The position numbers and the translations under genes are program-made. Below the pieces are notes generated by a model, which did not search any database, was not told the DNA's origin, and saw nothing but the letters and a program-made list of their open reading frames with translations. Positions 1 through 9,530 of a stretch of DNA of 53,295 nt are shown here, piece after piece; position 1 is the stretch's first letter, and every line of letters starts with the position of its first letter. The stretch comes from Verrucomicrobiota bacterium. Lineage in GTDB: Bacteria > Verrucomicrobiota > Verrucomicrobiia > Limisphaerales > SXTU01. The stretch spans positions 1-53,295 of the forward strand of contig VHDH01000011.1 in the NCBI GenBank assembly GCA_016871445.1, read 5' to 3'.

Positions 1-1031
1 TGGTATTCATCTCCCCCAACGGAACTGTCAGCACCCCGTTTTACTTTTTCAATCGTTACGACCGCGATAGTGTCGCACAGACTTGGCAGGTGCTGCGCAG
101 CGAACTCGATCAAATGCTTCTCGACCACTCACGCAGCAAGGGCACCACGGTGAAGGAGGAAACCACCGTCAAAGAACTGCTTCGTGAGAATGGTCGTGTG
201 GTCGGTGTGCGTGCACAACACAAGGATGGTCCTGTGGCAGAGTATCGTGCTCCTATTACGCTGGATTGCACGGGTAAAGAAGCCTTTGCTGCCGTTCGCA
301 ACGGCTGGCGCACGCGCGATCCCTATTTAAACAAGGTTGCCGTCTGGACCTATTACAAAGGCTCGAAGCGGGAATCCGGCATAGACGAGGGTCAGACCGC
401 CGTGGCCTACGTGCCGGATAAGGGATGGTTCTGGCACATTCCGCAACATAACGACATGGTAAGCGTGGGTGTTGTAGCCGAAGGCAAATACCTCACGCGT
501 GACGGCGTGCGTGAACCGAGAGATATTTTCAATCGTGAAGTGGAACAAAATGTTTGGATCAAAGAACATCTCTCCGTCGGCCAGCAGGTTGGTCCTCACT
601 ACGTTACCAGCGAATACACCCAACACGCTCGTCATTGTGGCAGCGCCGGCCTACTGTTGGTCGGCGATGCTTTTGCGTTTCTGGATCCTGTATTTAGTAG
701 CGGACTAATGCTGGCATTGAAGAGCGGAGTGATGGCCGGCGACGAAGTTCATAAGGCGATTGAAGCAAACGATTTTTCTCCGGCTCGCTTCGCTGATTAC
801 GCTAAGTCGATGCGTCTGAGTGTGGAGAATATGCGGAAGCTTGTGTATGCCTTTTACAATCCGAACTTCTCGTTCAAGGACGTGACCGCTAAGTATCCCG
901 AGGCTGGAGGCGAGATCACTGACTGCCTCAGCGGCGATGTGGACAAAAATTTCGAGCCGCTTTGGCAAAAATTCCGTGAGTTTGTGCCGTTACCGGATGA
1001 CTTGCCCCTGGGACAGCCGCTGGCAAACTAG
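1..1031 (+). CDS. FAD-dependent halogenase-like oxidoreductase (5' end outside window)
   Basis: The reading frame is open from base 3 to the TAG at 1029-1031, so the N-terminus with the FAD-binding GxGxxG motif lies outside the window. An internal GTG at 90 should not be taken as the start. The visible part carries KGWFWHIP (bases about 423-446), matching the WxWxIP signature of flavin-dependent halogenases. It also carries VGDAFAFLDPVFSSG, the second FAD-contact block of halogenases and geranylgeranyl-reductase-like flavoproteins. Family knowledge: these enzymes use FADH2 and O2, and true halogenases make hypohalous acid that chlorinates an aromatic or carrier-bound substrate. The catalytic lysine of tryptophan halogenases would lie upstream, so halogenation is inferred and a plain monooxygenase or reductase remains possible. 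The GT4 gene starts 6 bases after the stop, suggesting one operon. Confidence 0.8.
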   Translation, partial: VFISPNGTVSTPFYFFNRYDRDSVAQTWQVLRSELDQMLLDHSRSKGTTVKEETTVKELLRENGRVVGVRAQHKDGPVAEYRAPITLDCTGKEAFAAVRNGWRTRDPYLNKVAVWTYYKGSKRESGIDEGQTAVAYVPDKGWFWHIPQHNDMVSVGVVAEGKYLTRDGVREPRDIFNREVEQNVWIKEHLSVGQQVGPHYVTSEYTQHARHCGSAGLLLVGDAFAFLDPVFSSGLMLALKSGVMAGDEVHKAIEANDFSPARFADYAKSMRLSVENMRKLVYAFYNPNFSFKDVTAKYPEAGGEITDCLSGDVDKNFEPLWQKFREFVPLPDDLPLGQPLAN

Positions 1032-1037
1032 CCGGCG

Positions 1038-2372
1038 ATGAACCTCGTCCAGATCACCCCCGGTGCGGGTGGAATGTATTGTGGCAACTGCTTACGAGAC
1101 AACGCGCTCGTAGCTGCATTACGCCTGCGCGGGCATACCGTGCTCATGGTGCCACTCTACCTGCCCATGACGCTTGACGAGCCTAACCAGGCTGCCGGTG
1201 TGCCAACCTTCTTCGGCGGCATAAATGTTTACCTCCAACAACAATCAGTCTTCTTTCGGCACACGCCCCAATGGCTGCATGCGCTGCTGGACTCCCCTGC
1301 TTTTCTCAAGCTCGCTGCCGGGCGCGCCGCCAAGACCCGCGCCGCCGACGTTGGCGAACTATCCCTCTCGATGTTGCGCGGTGAGGAGGGTAACCAAGTG
1401 CGCGAGCTCGACGAGCTAGTCACATGGCTTAAAACTCAGCCCCGTCCTGATGTAGTGTTACTCTCCAACGCGCTGCTCGTCGGTTTCACGCGCAAACTGA
1501 AATCCGAGCTAGGGTGTAAAGTCGTCTGCAACCTCCAAGGTGAGGACGCTTACCTCGATTCGATGCCCGACCCGATGCGCAAGCAGGTTTGGAGTTTGTT
1601 AGCCGAGCGCTGTCGGGATTGCGACCTCTTCCTCGCGCCCAGCCGTTACTTCGGCGACACGATGGCGCGGCGTTTGAGTCTCCCGGCTGACAAAGTCAAA
1701 GTGATTTTTAACGGCATCAATCTCGCTGGCCATGGTGACCAATCGCAGATGGCGGGTGATAAAGGCGAAATTGCAACCCGACTGTCAAATGCCTCCAGTC
1801 ACTTGCCACCTGTTCTCGGCTACTTCGCCCGTATGTGCCCCGAGAAGGGCCTCGACCTGCTAGTCGAGACGTTCATCGAATTGAAACGGCGTAACAGCGT
1901 GCCCGGCCTAAAACTCAAGGTTGGTGGTGGCTGCGGCCCCGGCGACGAGCCGTTTGTCGCGCAACTCAAAGACCATCTGCGGCGGGCGGGCTGCCTTAAG
2001 GAAGTTTCTTTTCATCCCAACCTGACGCGCGCACAAAAGATCGCCTTCCTTCAATCGCTCACCGTCTTCTCCGTGCCTGCGCTCTACGGCGAGGGCTTTG
2101 GGCTTTATCTAATCGAGGCACTCGCGGCGGGCGTGCCAGTAGTGCAGCCACGTCACGCGGCATTCCCCGAACTGGTCGAGGCCACCGGCGGTGGCGTCAT
2201 CGCCGAGGCAAATGCAGTTGCGCTCGCAGCGGCTATTGAGTCTCTCCTACTTGACCCAGCAAGGCTCCAAGCACTGAGTGAAACGGGGCGGCGGGCGGTA
2301 ACTGAGCAGTTCACCGTGGATCAGATGGCGAAGGGCATCGAGGCGACCCTAGCGGCACTCACCAGACTGTAA
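1038..2372 (+). CDS. Glycosyltransferase family 4 (GT-B fold)
   Basis: A 444-residue cytosolic protein starting at ATG 1038. The N-terminus (ITPGAGGMYCGNCLRDNALV) has the glycine-rich loop of the GT-B acceptor domain. The C-terminal half has the Rossmann donor domain (VLGYFARMCPEKGLDLLVE) and the retaining GT4 EX7E motif, E352 and E360, inside GEGFGLYLIEALAAGVPVV. Family role: transfer of a sugar from a nucleotide-sugar donor to a lipid, glycan or small-molecule acceptor. The acceptor cannot be read from sequence. The tight link to the halogenase-like gene suggests glycosylation of the same secondary metabolite or pigment, which is inference. A hairpin overlaps the stop codon. Confidence 0.88.
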   Translation: MNLVQITPGAGGMYCGNCLRDNALVAALRLRGHTVLMVPLYLPMTLDEPNQAAGVPTFFGGINVYLQQQSVFFRHTPQWLHALLDSPAFLKLAAGRAAKTRAADVGELSLSMLRGEEGNQVRELDELVTWLKTQPRPDVVLLSNALLVGFTRKLKSELGCKVVCNLQGEDAYLDSMPDPMRKQVWSLLAERCRDCDLFLAPSRYFGDTMARRLSLPADKVKVIFNGINLAGHGDQSQMAGDKGEIATRLSNASSHLPPVLGYFARMCPEKGLDLLVETFIELKRRNSVPGLKLKVGGGCGPGDEPFVAQLKDHLRRAGCLKEVSFHPNLTRAQKIAFLQSLTVFSVPALYGEGFGLYLIEALAAGVPVVQPRHAAFPELVEATGGGVIAEANAVALAAAIESLLLDPARLQALSETGRRAVTEQFTVDQMAKGIEATLAALTRL

Positions 2373-2430
2373 CGCGGCAAGAACACAGAACGCCGTTGCC
2401 GCGTCCAACAGACGCCGTTATATTTTTTTT
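2372..2430 (+). terminator. Hairpin with distal T8 tract after the GT4 gene
   Basis: A perfect 9-bp stem, ACGCGGCAA (2372-2380) with TTGCCGCGT (2396-2404), encloses a 15-base loop and overlaps the last base of the GT4 stop codon. A run of eight T lies at 2423-2430, 18 bases after the stem, directly against the GTG of the next gene. The spacing is long for a textbook intrinsic terminator, so it could instead be attenuating or incidental. Confidence 0.4.
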
Positions 2431-3855
2431 GTGAATTCCCTGTGCGTTGGGCCTCAGATAGACAGCGTCAGCCGTCGCAACTTCCTCAACCGTTGTGGCA
2501 TGGGCATGGGTACGCTGGGCCTGACAGGCTTACTTTCATCAGCGGACGCCTCGGAGTCGGTCAACCCCCTTGCACCAAAAGCCCCGCACTACCGCGCACG
2601 AGCCAAGCGCGTCATTCACTTCTTCCTCAATGGCGGGCCGTCGCACGTTGACACGTTCGACCCCAAGCCCGTGCTCGCCAAATACGCCGGCCAGCAGCTC
2701 CCCAGCGAGAACCTTCGTACCGAACGCAAGACCGGTGCGGCGTTTCCCTCCCCTTTCAAGTTTCAGCGCTACGGACAAAGCGGTCTCGAAATCAGCGAGG
2801 TCTTCTCCCGCACCGCGCAATTCGCTGACGACATCGCGGTGGTGCGCTCGATGTATGCGCAGGTGCCGAACCACGAGCCGTCGCTCATGTTGATGAACTG
2901 CGGCGACTCTGTGCAGGCGCGGCCCAGCTTCGGCTCGTGGATGCTCTACGGTCTCGGCACGGAGAACCAAAACCTGCCCGGCTTCATCGCGATGTGCCCT
3001 GGGGGCTACCCCATCAAGGACACGCAGAACTGGCAAAACGGCTTCCTGCCCGGCGTGTATCAGGGGACCTTCATCGACCCCCAGCACACGCAGTTGGAGA
3101 AACTCATCGAGAACATCCGCAGCCCGCACGCGACCGCCGAGATGCAGCAGCGCCAACTGGGTTTGCTCCGCCAGTTGAATGACGAGCACAAAGCCGCCCG
3201 CGCGAACGATTCGCGGCTCGACGCCCGCATCCAGTCCTTTGAACTCGCCTTCCGCATGCAGATGGAGGCGAGCGAGGCGTTTGACCTGAGCCGGGAACCC
3301 GAGCGTCTCCGCGCGCTTTACGGCGAGCACGTCCACGGGCGGCAAACGCTCATTGCGCGGCGGCTGCTGGAACGCGGCGTGCGCTTCGTGCAGCTCTGGC
3401 ACGGGGCGGGTCAGCCGTGGGACAACCACGACAACATCGAGGGTAACGTCCGCAAGCTCGCCGCGCAGATTGACCAGCCCATCGCCGCGCTCATCGCGGA
3501 CCTCAAGCAGCGCGGCCTCTTCGAGGACACGCTCATCCTCTGGGGCGGCGAGTTCGGCCGCACGCCGACAGTGGAACTGACCGACGCCGGCAAATCCAAG
3601 CTCGGCCGCGACCACAACCACTACGGCTTTAGCGTCTGGATGGCGGGCGGCGGCATCCGGGGCGGCACCGTCCACGGCGCGACGGATGAGTTCGGCTTCG
3701 CCGCCGTCCAAGACCGCGCGTCCGTCCACGACCTGCACGCGACGATGCTCGACCGCCTCGGCTTCGACCACGAGCGCCTTACCTACCGCTACGCCGGCCG
3801 CGACTTTCGCCTGACGGATGTGCACGGACATGTGATGCGGGATATTGTCGAGTGA
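2431..3855 (+). CDS. DUF1501 family protein, Tat-exported
   Basis: A 474-residue protein. GTG 2431 is the only plausible start that keeps the Tat signal SRRNFLNRCGMGMG, which is followed by a short hydrophobic stretch. The start follows T8 and has no Shine-Dalgarno sequence. DUF1501 hallmarks are present: an FFLNGGPSHVDTFDPKP block near residue 65, GGEFGRTP, the DHNHYGFSVWMAGGG block and a C-terminal HDLHATMLDRLGFDHERLTYRY...DVHGH block. DUF1501 has an alkaline-phosphatase/sulfatase-like fold, and its members are exported, usually paired with a DUF1549/DUF1553 protein. Biochemical activity is not established. This copy has no adjacent DUF1553 partner; the nearest is 1.5 kb downstream beyond another gene, and that one has its own DUF1501 partner. 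Confidence 0.92.
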   Translation: MNSLCVGPQIDSVSRRNFLNRCGMGMGTLGLTGLLSSADASESVNPLAPKAPHYRARAKRVIHFFLNGGPSHVDTFDPKPVLAKYAGQQLPSENLRTERKTGAAFPSPFKFQRYGQSGLEISEVFSRTAQFADDIAVVRSMYAQVPNHEPSLMLMNCGDSVQARPSFGSWMLYGLGTENQNLPGFIAMCPGGYPIKDTQNWQNGFLPGVYQGTFIDPQHTQLEKLIENIRSPHATAEMQQRQLGLLRQLNDEHKAARANDSRLDARIQSFELAFRMQMEASEAFDLSREPERLRALYGEHVHGRQTLIARRLLERGVRFVQLWHGAGQPWDNHDNIEGNVRKLAAQIDQPIAALIADLKQRGLFEDTLILWGGEFGRTPTVELTDAGKSKLGRDHNHYGFSVWMAGGGIRGGTVHGATDEFGFAAVQDRASVHDLHATMLDRLGFDHERLTYRYAGRDFRLTDVHGHVMRDIVE

Positions 3856-4092
3856 GCGCAAAAAGCGTGGGCACTTGAACAAGTTTATAAAATTTCCCCT
3901 ACCGATCCGCTCATGCGGGTTTGGCGCCAGCATTCTTGCTCGCTTGAGAGCATCGGCCTGCCTGTTTGCCCATCGGGAGTGACTTTATCAGGGGGCAATA
4001 GTCTTAAGGACTCGCCCAAATGCGGTGTCAACAGCTACAAGCTTCTCGACTAACTACCTTGGCATCAAGTGGTGGCTTGCTAAGCTCGCCGC
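3856..4092. other. Intergenic gap of 237 bases, no gene seen
   Basis: The gap lies between the orphan DUF1501 gene and the mutarotase-like gene. I see no convincing open frame, RNA gene, strong hairpin or repeat. It is the natural place for a promoter of the 4093-10944 gene group, but no clear -35/-10 pair stands out. Confidence 0.5.
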
Positions 4093-5313
4093 ATGAAACG
4101 CCCGTGCTTTTTTGCGGTCACCGCGCTTGCGCACTTCCTCTTCACTGGCTTCGCCAAAGCCGGCCCGGGTGAACAGACCCGCATGGTCGCCGCGCAGCCG
4201 AGCTGGATTGTCGCCACGCCGCAGGTCGAGCTGGCCCTGACCAAGCTCGGCGGGCACATGGCTCCGGTCACTTTCTTCCGCGACTCCGCCCGGCCCGTGC
4301 AGCCTTACCACATCAGCCCGTGGCAGGGAGAGAAGCACGCCTACCCGGTGCCGGTGCTGGTGCCGTTGCGCGGCGATTTCTTCTGCCTGCCTTTCGGCGG
4401 CAACGGCGAGCCGGTCAACGGCGAGAAGCACCCGCCCCACGGCGAGTCCGCCGGTTCGCCATGGCAACACGTCGCCACGAAGAAAGCCGGCGACGTGACC
4501 ACGCTCACCACGGTCATCAAGACCAAGGTCCGCCCCGGCACGGTCACGAAGGAGCTTTCCCTCGTGGACGGGCACAACGTCGTCTATTCCCGCCACGTCA
4601 TCGAGGGCTTCGCGGGCCGAACACCCATCGGCCACCACGCCACGCTCGCGATGCCGGAGCAGGAGGGCGCATTTCGCCTCAAGACCAGCCCGTTCAAATT
4701 CGGAATGGTCGCGCCGGGCTTGTTCAGCGATCCTAAGCAGGCCGAGTATCAGGCCTTGCTAGTAGGCGGCCGCTTTACCGAGCTGGACAAGGTGCCGCTC
4801 GCGTGGCGCGGCCCGGCCCACACCGACCTCGCGGCGCTGCCCGCCCGCAAAGGCCACGCCGACCTCGTGCTCCTGCTGAACGAGCCGGGCGACCTCGCGT
4901 GGGCCACCGCCACGCGGGGCGACGAAGGCTGGCTGTGGTTTGCGCTCAAAGATCCGGCCGTGCTCAACGGCACGCTGCTCTGGCTGGAGAACCACGGCCG
5001 CCACGGCCTGCCGTGGTTCGGCCGCAACAACTGCGTCGGCATCGAAGACATCACGGGCCACTGGGCCGACGGCCTCGCCGCATCGCTCGCACCGAACGTG
5101 CTCACGCGGGAAGGCATTGCAACGACCATCGAGTTGAGTGCCGCGCGCTCGACAGCGGTGAACTATATTCAGGGTGTCGTGCGCGTGCCGGCCGGCTTTC
5201 TCGAGGTGAAAACGCTCGAGTTCGCGCCCGGCCAAGTCAACTTCATCGCCACCACCGGCCAGCGCGTAACCGCACCGGTGCGGCACGAGTTCCTGAAGAC
5301 CGGCAGGCTGTAA
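4093..5313 (+). CDS. Secreted protein, possible galactose-mutarotase-like fold
   Basis: A 406-residue protein starting at ATG 4093 with a Sec signal peptide (MKRPCFFAVTALAHFLFTGFAKA, cut to read as two parts: basic MKRP then a hydrophobic core). The body is beta-rich. HGLPWFGRNNCVGIED followed by GHWADGL near residues 310-332 resembles the histidine and acidic motifs of aldose-1-epimerase/galactose-mutarotase-like proteins found beside carbohydrate genes. I recognise the general type but not a named family. A sugar-binding or epimerase role is inference. It ends 23 bases before the DUF1549/DUF1553 gene, so the two are probably co-transcribed. Another frame is open through its 3' part from 4803, but the composition and signal peptide support this frame. 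Confidence 0.72.
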   Translation: MKRPCFFAVTALAHFLFTGFAKAGPGEQTRMVAAQPSWIVATPQVELALTKLGGHMAPVTFFRDSARPVQPYHISPWQGEKHAYPVPVLVPLRGDFFCLPFGGNGEPVNGEKHPPHGESAGSPWQHVATKKAGDVTTLTTVIKTKVRPGTVTKELSLVDGHNVVYSRHVIEGFAGRTPIGHHATLAMPEQEGAFRLKTSPFKFGMVAPGLFSDPKQAEYQALLVGGRFTELDKVPLAWRGPAHTDLAALPARKGHADLVLLLNEPGDLAWATATRGDEGWLWFALKDPAVLNGTLLWLENHGRHGLPWFGRNNCVGIEDITGHWADGLAASLAPNVLTREGIATTIELSAARSTAVNYIQGVVRVPAGFLEVKTLEFAPGQVNFIATTGQRVTAPVRHEFLKTGRL

Positions 5314-5336
5314 ACTGGTACCAGCAGCATCCGCGC

Positions 5337-8300
5337 ATGAACCGAACCTTTCATCGCCGAAGCCGTGAAGCAGGCGGAATGTTCCTGCTCGCGTTGGCCG
5401 GCCTTCTGCTGGGCTGGGCGGCTTCGGCTGCTAATCTCACGCCCGCGCAAAACGAGTTCTTCGAGAAGCACATCCGCCCCGTGCTCGCTGCCGAGTGCTA
5501 TGAATGCCATTCCACGGCGAAGAAGAAGGGCGGTCTCGCGCTCGACACGCGGAATGGGTTGCTTAAAGGCGGCGAGTCTGGTCCCGCGCTTGCACCCGGA
5601 GAGCCTGAAGCCAGCCTGTTGCTGCGAGTCCTCCGTCACTCGCATCCAAAGCTGAGGATGCCCAAGAACGGCGCCAAACTGGACGCCCGCACTATAGCGA
5701 ACTTCGCTGAGTGGATTCGCCAAGGCGCGCCCGACCCGCGCACCGGTTCAGCCACCGCCCCGCATTCGGAGGCTCCAGCCTCATGGACGGACACGCTGGC
5801 ATTTCGCCGCCAATGGTGGAGCTTCCAACCGCTTTCACAGCCGACAGTGCCCACGCCAAAGAACGCCGCGTGGAGTGCCAATGCCATTGATCGCTTCTTG
5901 CTCACCGCGATGGAACAGCGCGGCCTTGCGCCCGGGCCAGCGGCGGATCCACGCACGATTTTCCGTCGCCTGACCTTCGCGCTGACCGGTCTCCCGCCAA
6001 AGTCGGAAGAGGTAGAGGCGTTCGTTAAGGAGTGGGAACTGCCAACAGCCAGGAGACAATTGATTATAGAGCGGCTCACAGACCGTCTCCTCGCTTCCCC
6101 CGCCTTCGCCGAGCGCTGGGCGAGACATTGGCTCGACCTTGTGCGCTATGCCGAGACGCACGGGTCTGAGGGCGACCCCGAAATCCCACAGGCCTGGCGC
6201 TACCGCGACTACGTCATTCGCGCCTTCGCCGCCGATGTACCCGCCGACCAACTCATCCGCGAGCATATCGCGGGCGACTTGCTTTCACCCGCGCAGACTC
6301 GTTGGAATAAAACCGACGCGCTGAACGAATCCCGCCTTGGGCTAGCACACTTCCGCCTCGTCGAACACGGCTTTCAACCAGTGGACACGCTCGACGACCA
6401 AGTCAAAGCGGTCGACAGCCAGATTGACGTTTTGGCGAAAGCTTTCCAGGGGCTTACCATTTCCTGCGCCCGCTGCCACGACCACAAGTTTGACCCCATT
6501 AGCCAGCGTGACTACACGGCACTGTTCGGCGTGCTCGCCTCGGTTCGCCCGGCACAAGTGCAACTCGACGCGCCAGAGGTACTCAACAAAAACCGCGCCG
6601 ACCTCATCGCGCTAAAAGCCCAAATCAAATCTGCGCTCGCCGACAGTTGGCGCGACGCCATCCCGCCACTTATCGTTCAGCTCACGCGCGGCTCCAGCGC
6701 CGACCCGCTGCTCGGCTCGCTCCACCAACGCCTCGCCGCCGCCGAGCAGGAACTCGCCGCCCTCGAAGCCACCGCCCGCACAAAAGCTCTCGCCAGCCGT
6801 GCCGGCGGCCTCCAGTCGCCGCCCATCGCACCCAGCACGCCCGAACGACGACTGGAAATCACGGCCCCGCCTCAACCCATCTCCCGCTGGTCGTTCGACA
6901 CCGATGCGCGCGACCAACTCGGCAACCGCCACGGCGAACTGCTCGGCGGCGCGACGCTCCGCAATGGCCGCCTCGTCCTCGATGGCAAGGAAGCCCACCT
7001 TCGCAGCGCGCTGCTTGGCCGCGAGTTGCGCGAGAAGACGCTCGAAGCGTGGGTCACGCTCGCGAACTTCGACCAAGCCGGCGGCGGAGTGGTCACGGTC
7101 GAGACCAGCAACGGCGCGGTTTTCGATGCCATTGTCTTCGCCGAGAAGGAGCCTCGGAAATGGGTCAACGGCAGCGACTTCTTCCGTCGCTCGCGCAATC
7201 TCGACGGCCCCGCCGAGTCCGCGAAGCCCGACGAACTGATTCACGTCGCCGTCAGCTATCGCGCGGACGGCAGCGTTGCCTTCTTCCGCAACGGCCAGCC
7301 CTACGCCGCGCCGCACAAGCCGGAAAGTCCGCCGGTCGTTTTTCCCACGGACGCGCGCGTGTTGCTTGGCCGCCGTCATACGGGTGGCGGACGGGCTCAT
7401 TTTGCCGGTGAGATCGACGAGGCGCGGCTTTACGACCGCGCACTATCCCCAGCGGAAATCGCGGCATCGTTCCGCACTGGACCCGTGGGTGTCAGCGCTG
7501 CAGACATTGCGAAGGCGATGACGCCCGAGCAAACCGCCCGCCATGCGCAGCTTACGGCGAGCGCGAAGCAACTCCGGGCTGAACTCGCTGCGAAGTCTCC
7601 CACCAGCAGCGAAGCCATCGCTGCCGCGCTCAAAGACGCGGCGAACAATCCCGACAATCCGCTGCACGCGTGGGCCAAGCTCGGACAACTCGACGACGCG
7701 GCCTTCGCGCGTGGTTGGGTCGAATTGGAACAAGCTTGGCGGGCGCGGCTTACCAGCGTCCGCGAGCACAACGCGAAGTTTACGCCCGCTTGGGATTTAG
7801 CGAAGCCCGACGAGGCTGCCCAATGGTTCGCGGAGGGCAGTGCCTTTTTGGGGAGCGCGACGGCGCGCATTATTCCGGGCGATTTCGCCCTAGAACCCGA
7901 AGGAGAACGCGTCCTAAAGGGCCTGCTACCTGCTGGCATTTCTTCGCATCTCATCTCCGAGAAGCATGGAGGCCTGCTCACATCGCCGCGTTTCCGCATC
8001 ACGACGGACAACCTCAGCGTGCGCGCGGCCGGCGGCAAGGGCGCAACGGTCCGACTCATCGTAGACAACTATCCACTGGGCGTGAACGCGGTCTTCCCAA
8101 AGGCCGCATTAAACCGTGACGATGCTGGCTGGTTACGACTCGACACTGCGTATCGCAAGGACTCATGGGCCTACCTTGAATTTGGCACGGCAGATGACCT
8201 CACGCGCAGGTTCGGTAATAGCGATGCTGAGGGCCGCAGTTGGTTCTTCGCTGATCGGGTGGTCTCACACGACGCGCCCGCCCCACCGCGAGATGAGCCA

Positions 8301-9530
8301 CAGGCGCTCGTAGCACTGCTTGCTCGGGCCGACGGATCCAAGGCACCGGTCAATGCCGCCACACTCGCGCGGCATTACGCCACCACGCTCGCTGCCGCCG
8401 TACAAGCATGGCGGGACGGTTCGCTGGATGAACCGCACCGGGCACTGCTCGACGCGTGCCTCCGACGCGGCCTGCTGCCAACTTCCGTAAAAGCCCTGCC
8501 AACCGTCGCGCCGCTCATCGCCGAGTATCGACGGCGGGAGGCCGAAATTTCCGCTCCGCGTCGTGCGCCTGGAGTCATCGAAGGCACGGCCTTCGACGCG
8601 CCGATGTTTCCACGCGGTGACCACACCCGGCCCGGCGAACCCGTCCGGCGCGGCTATCTCGAAGTTCTCCACCTAGGAGGCGAGGCAAGCAGTGTCAAAC
8701 CCTCTCTGACCGCCGGTGCAAGCGGTCGACTTGAACTCGCCAACGCTATCGCCTCTCCGCGCAATCCGCTGACCGCGCGCGTGATGGTAAACCGCGTATG
8801 GCACCACCTCTTCGGGCGCGGCCTCGTGGCGACGGTGGACAATTTCGGCCGGCTCGGCGACCAGCCGACACATCCCGAACTGCTCGACCACCTCGCGTCA
8901 CAATTCATCGCCGACGGCTGGTCGTTCAAGACGCTCATCCGCCGACTTGTCACCACGCAAGCCTACCAACTTGCCAGCGAACCGACTGCCGCCGCCCGCG
9001 AGCGCGACGCATCCAACGAAGTCCTCTCGCACTTCCGCGTCCGCCGACTCGAAGCCGAGGCCATACGCGATACATTGCTCACCGTCAGCGGGCGGCTCGA
9101 GCCGATGCAGTTTGGCCCGCCCGTTGGCATCGGTGACCGTACTCGCCGCAGCATTTACCTTAACGTGCGACGCAACAACCTCAGTCCGTTCCTTGAAATC
9201 TTCGATGCGCCAAAACCCTTCACCACCCTTGGTCGCCGGGACACGACCAACGTTCCCGCGCAGTCGCTCGCCTTCCTCAACGACCCGTTTGTTATCGAGG
9301 CGGCAAAGAACTGGGCGGAGCTGCTGTTGCGGCAGTCGCCGGGGGCCGGTGTGGATGCGCGGCTCCGGCAGCTTTACCTCGCCGCATTCGCCCGGCCGCC
9401 GTCGGCCGATGAGCTGGCGAAGTCGCGTACCTATCTTGCCACGCTGGGCACCGACGCCGAAGACCCGCGCGTGTGGCAGGACTTCATTCAATCGCTGTTC
9501 AATTTGAAAGAGTTCATCTATGTCCGCTGA
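5337..9530 (+). CDS. Secreted PSCyt1-DUF1549-LamG-DUF1553 protein
   Basis: A 1397-residue protein. ATG 5337 (or ATG 5379, 14 codons on) is chosen because a signal peptide with hydrophobic [15 protein letters not shown] follows; the open frame continues upstream to 4803 only as an overlap with the previous gene. Order: signal peptide; PSCyt1 heme-like motif CYECH (54-58); DUF1549 (about 185-420) with [11 protein letters not shown] (C377-H381); a LamG/concanavalin-like domain (about 515-700, ending in [15 protein letters not shown]); a linker with helical segments; DUF1553 (about 1107-1370) with the [22 protein letters not shown] block. Such proteins are frequent in planctomycetes and Verrucomicrobiota and are linked by co-occurrence to polysaccharide use. 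Heme binding is predicted from CxxCH only. Confidence 0.9.
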   Translation: MNRTFHRRSREAGGMFLLALAGLLLGWAASAANLTPAQNEFFEKHIRPVLAAECYECHSTAKKKGGLALDTRNGLLKGGESGPALAPGEPEASLLLRVLRHSHPKLRMPKNGAKLDARTIANFAEWIRQGAPDPRTGSATAPHSEAPASWTDTLAFRRQWWSFQPLSQPTVPTPKNAAWSANAIDRFLLTAMEQRGLAPGPAADPRTIFRRLTFALTGLPPKSEEVEAFVKEWELPTARRQLIIERLTDRLLASPAFAERWARHWLDLVRYAETHGSEGDPEIPQAWRYRDYVIRAFAADVPADQLIREHIAGDLLSPAQTRWNKTDALNESRLGLAHFRLVEHGFQPVDTLDDQVKAVDSQIDVLAKAFQGLTISCARCHDHKFDPISQRDYTALFGVLASVRPAQVQLDAPEVLNKNRADLIALKAQIKSALADSWRDAIPPLIVQLTRGSSADPLLGSLHQRLAAAEQELAALEATARTKALASRAGGLQSPPIAPSTPERRLEITAPPQPISRWSFDTDARDQLGNRHGELLGGATLRNGRLVLDGKEAHLRSALLGRELREKTLEAWVTLANFDQAGGGVVTVETSNGAVFDAIVFAEKEPRKWVNGSDFFRRSRNLDGPAESAKPDELIHVAVSYRADGSVAFFRNGQPYAAPHKPESPPVVFPTDARVLLGRRHTGGGRAHFAGEIDEARLYDRALSPAEIAASFRTGPVGVSAADIAKAMTPEQTARHAQLTASAKQLRAELAAKSPTSSEAIAAALKDAANNPDNPLHAWAKLGQLDDAAFARGWVELEQAWRARLTSVREHNAKFTPAWDLAKPDEAAQWFAEGSAFLGSATARIIPGDFALEPEGERVLKGLLPAGISSHLISEKHGGLLTSPRFRITTDNLSVRAAGGKGATVRLIVDNYPLGVNAVFPKAALNRDDAGWLRLDTAYRKDSWAYLEFGTADDLTRRFGNSDAEGRSWFFADRVVSHDAPAPPRDEPQALVALLARADGSKAPVNAATLARHYATTLAAAVQAWRDGSLDEPHRALLDACLRRGLLPTSVKALPTVAPLIAEYRRREAEISAPRRAPGVIEGTAFDAPMFPRGDHTRPGEPVRRGYLEVLHLGGEASSVKPSLTAGASGRLELANAIASPRNPLTARVMVNRVWHHLFGRGLVATVDNFGRLGDQPTHPELLDHLASQFIADGWSFKTLIRRLVTTQAYQLASEPTAAARERDASNEVLSHFRVRRLEAEAIRDTLLTVSGRLEPMQFGPPVGIGDRTRRSIYLNVRRNNLSPFLEIFDAPKPFTTLGRRDTTNVPAQSLAFLNDPFVIEAAKNWAELLLRQSPGAGVDARLRQLYLAAFARPPSADELAKSRTYLATLGTDAEDPRVWQDFIQSLFNLKEFIYVR

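Noticed and set aside
2539-3933. 464-codon open frame antisense to the first DUF1501 gene
   Set aside because: It is a mirror of a GC-rich gene with clear DUF1501 motifs on the plus strand; its translation is low-complexity Ala/Val/Arg/Glu without a family match.
4803-5336. Upstream extension of the PSD frame by 178 codons
   Set aside because: It lies over the mutarotase-like gene, is Arg/Ala/Pro-rich and precedes a proper signal peptide at 5337.
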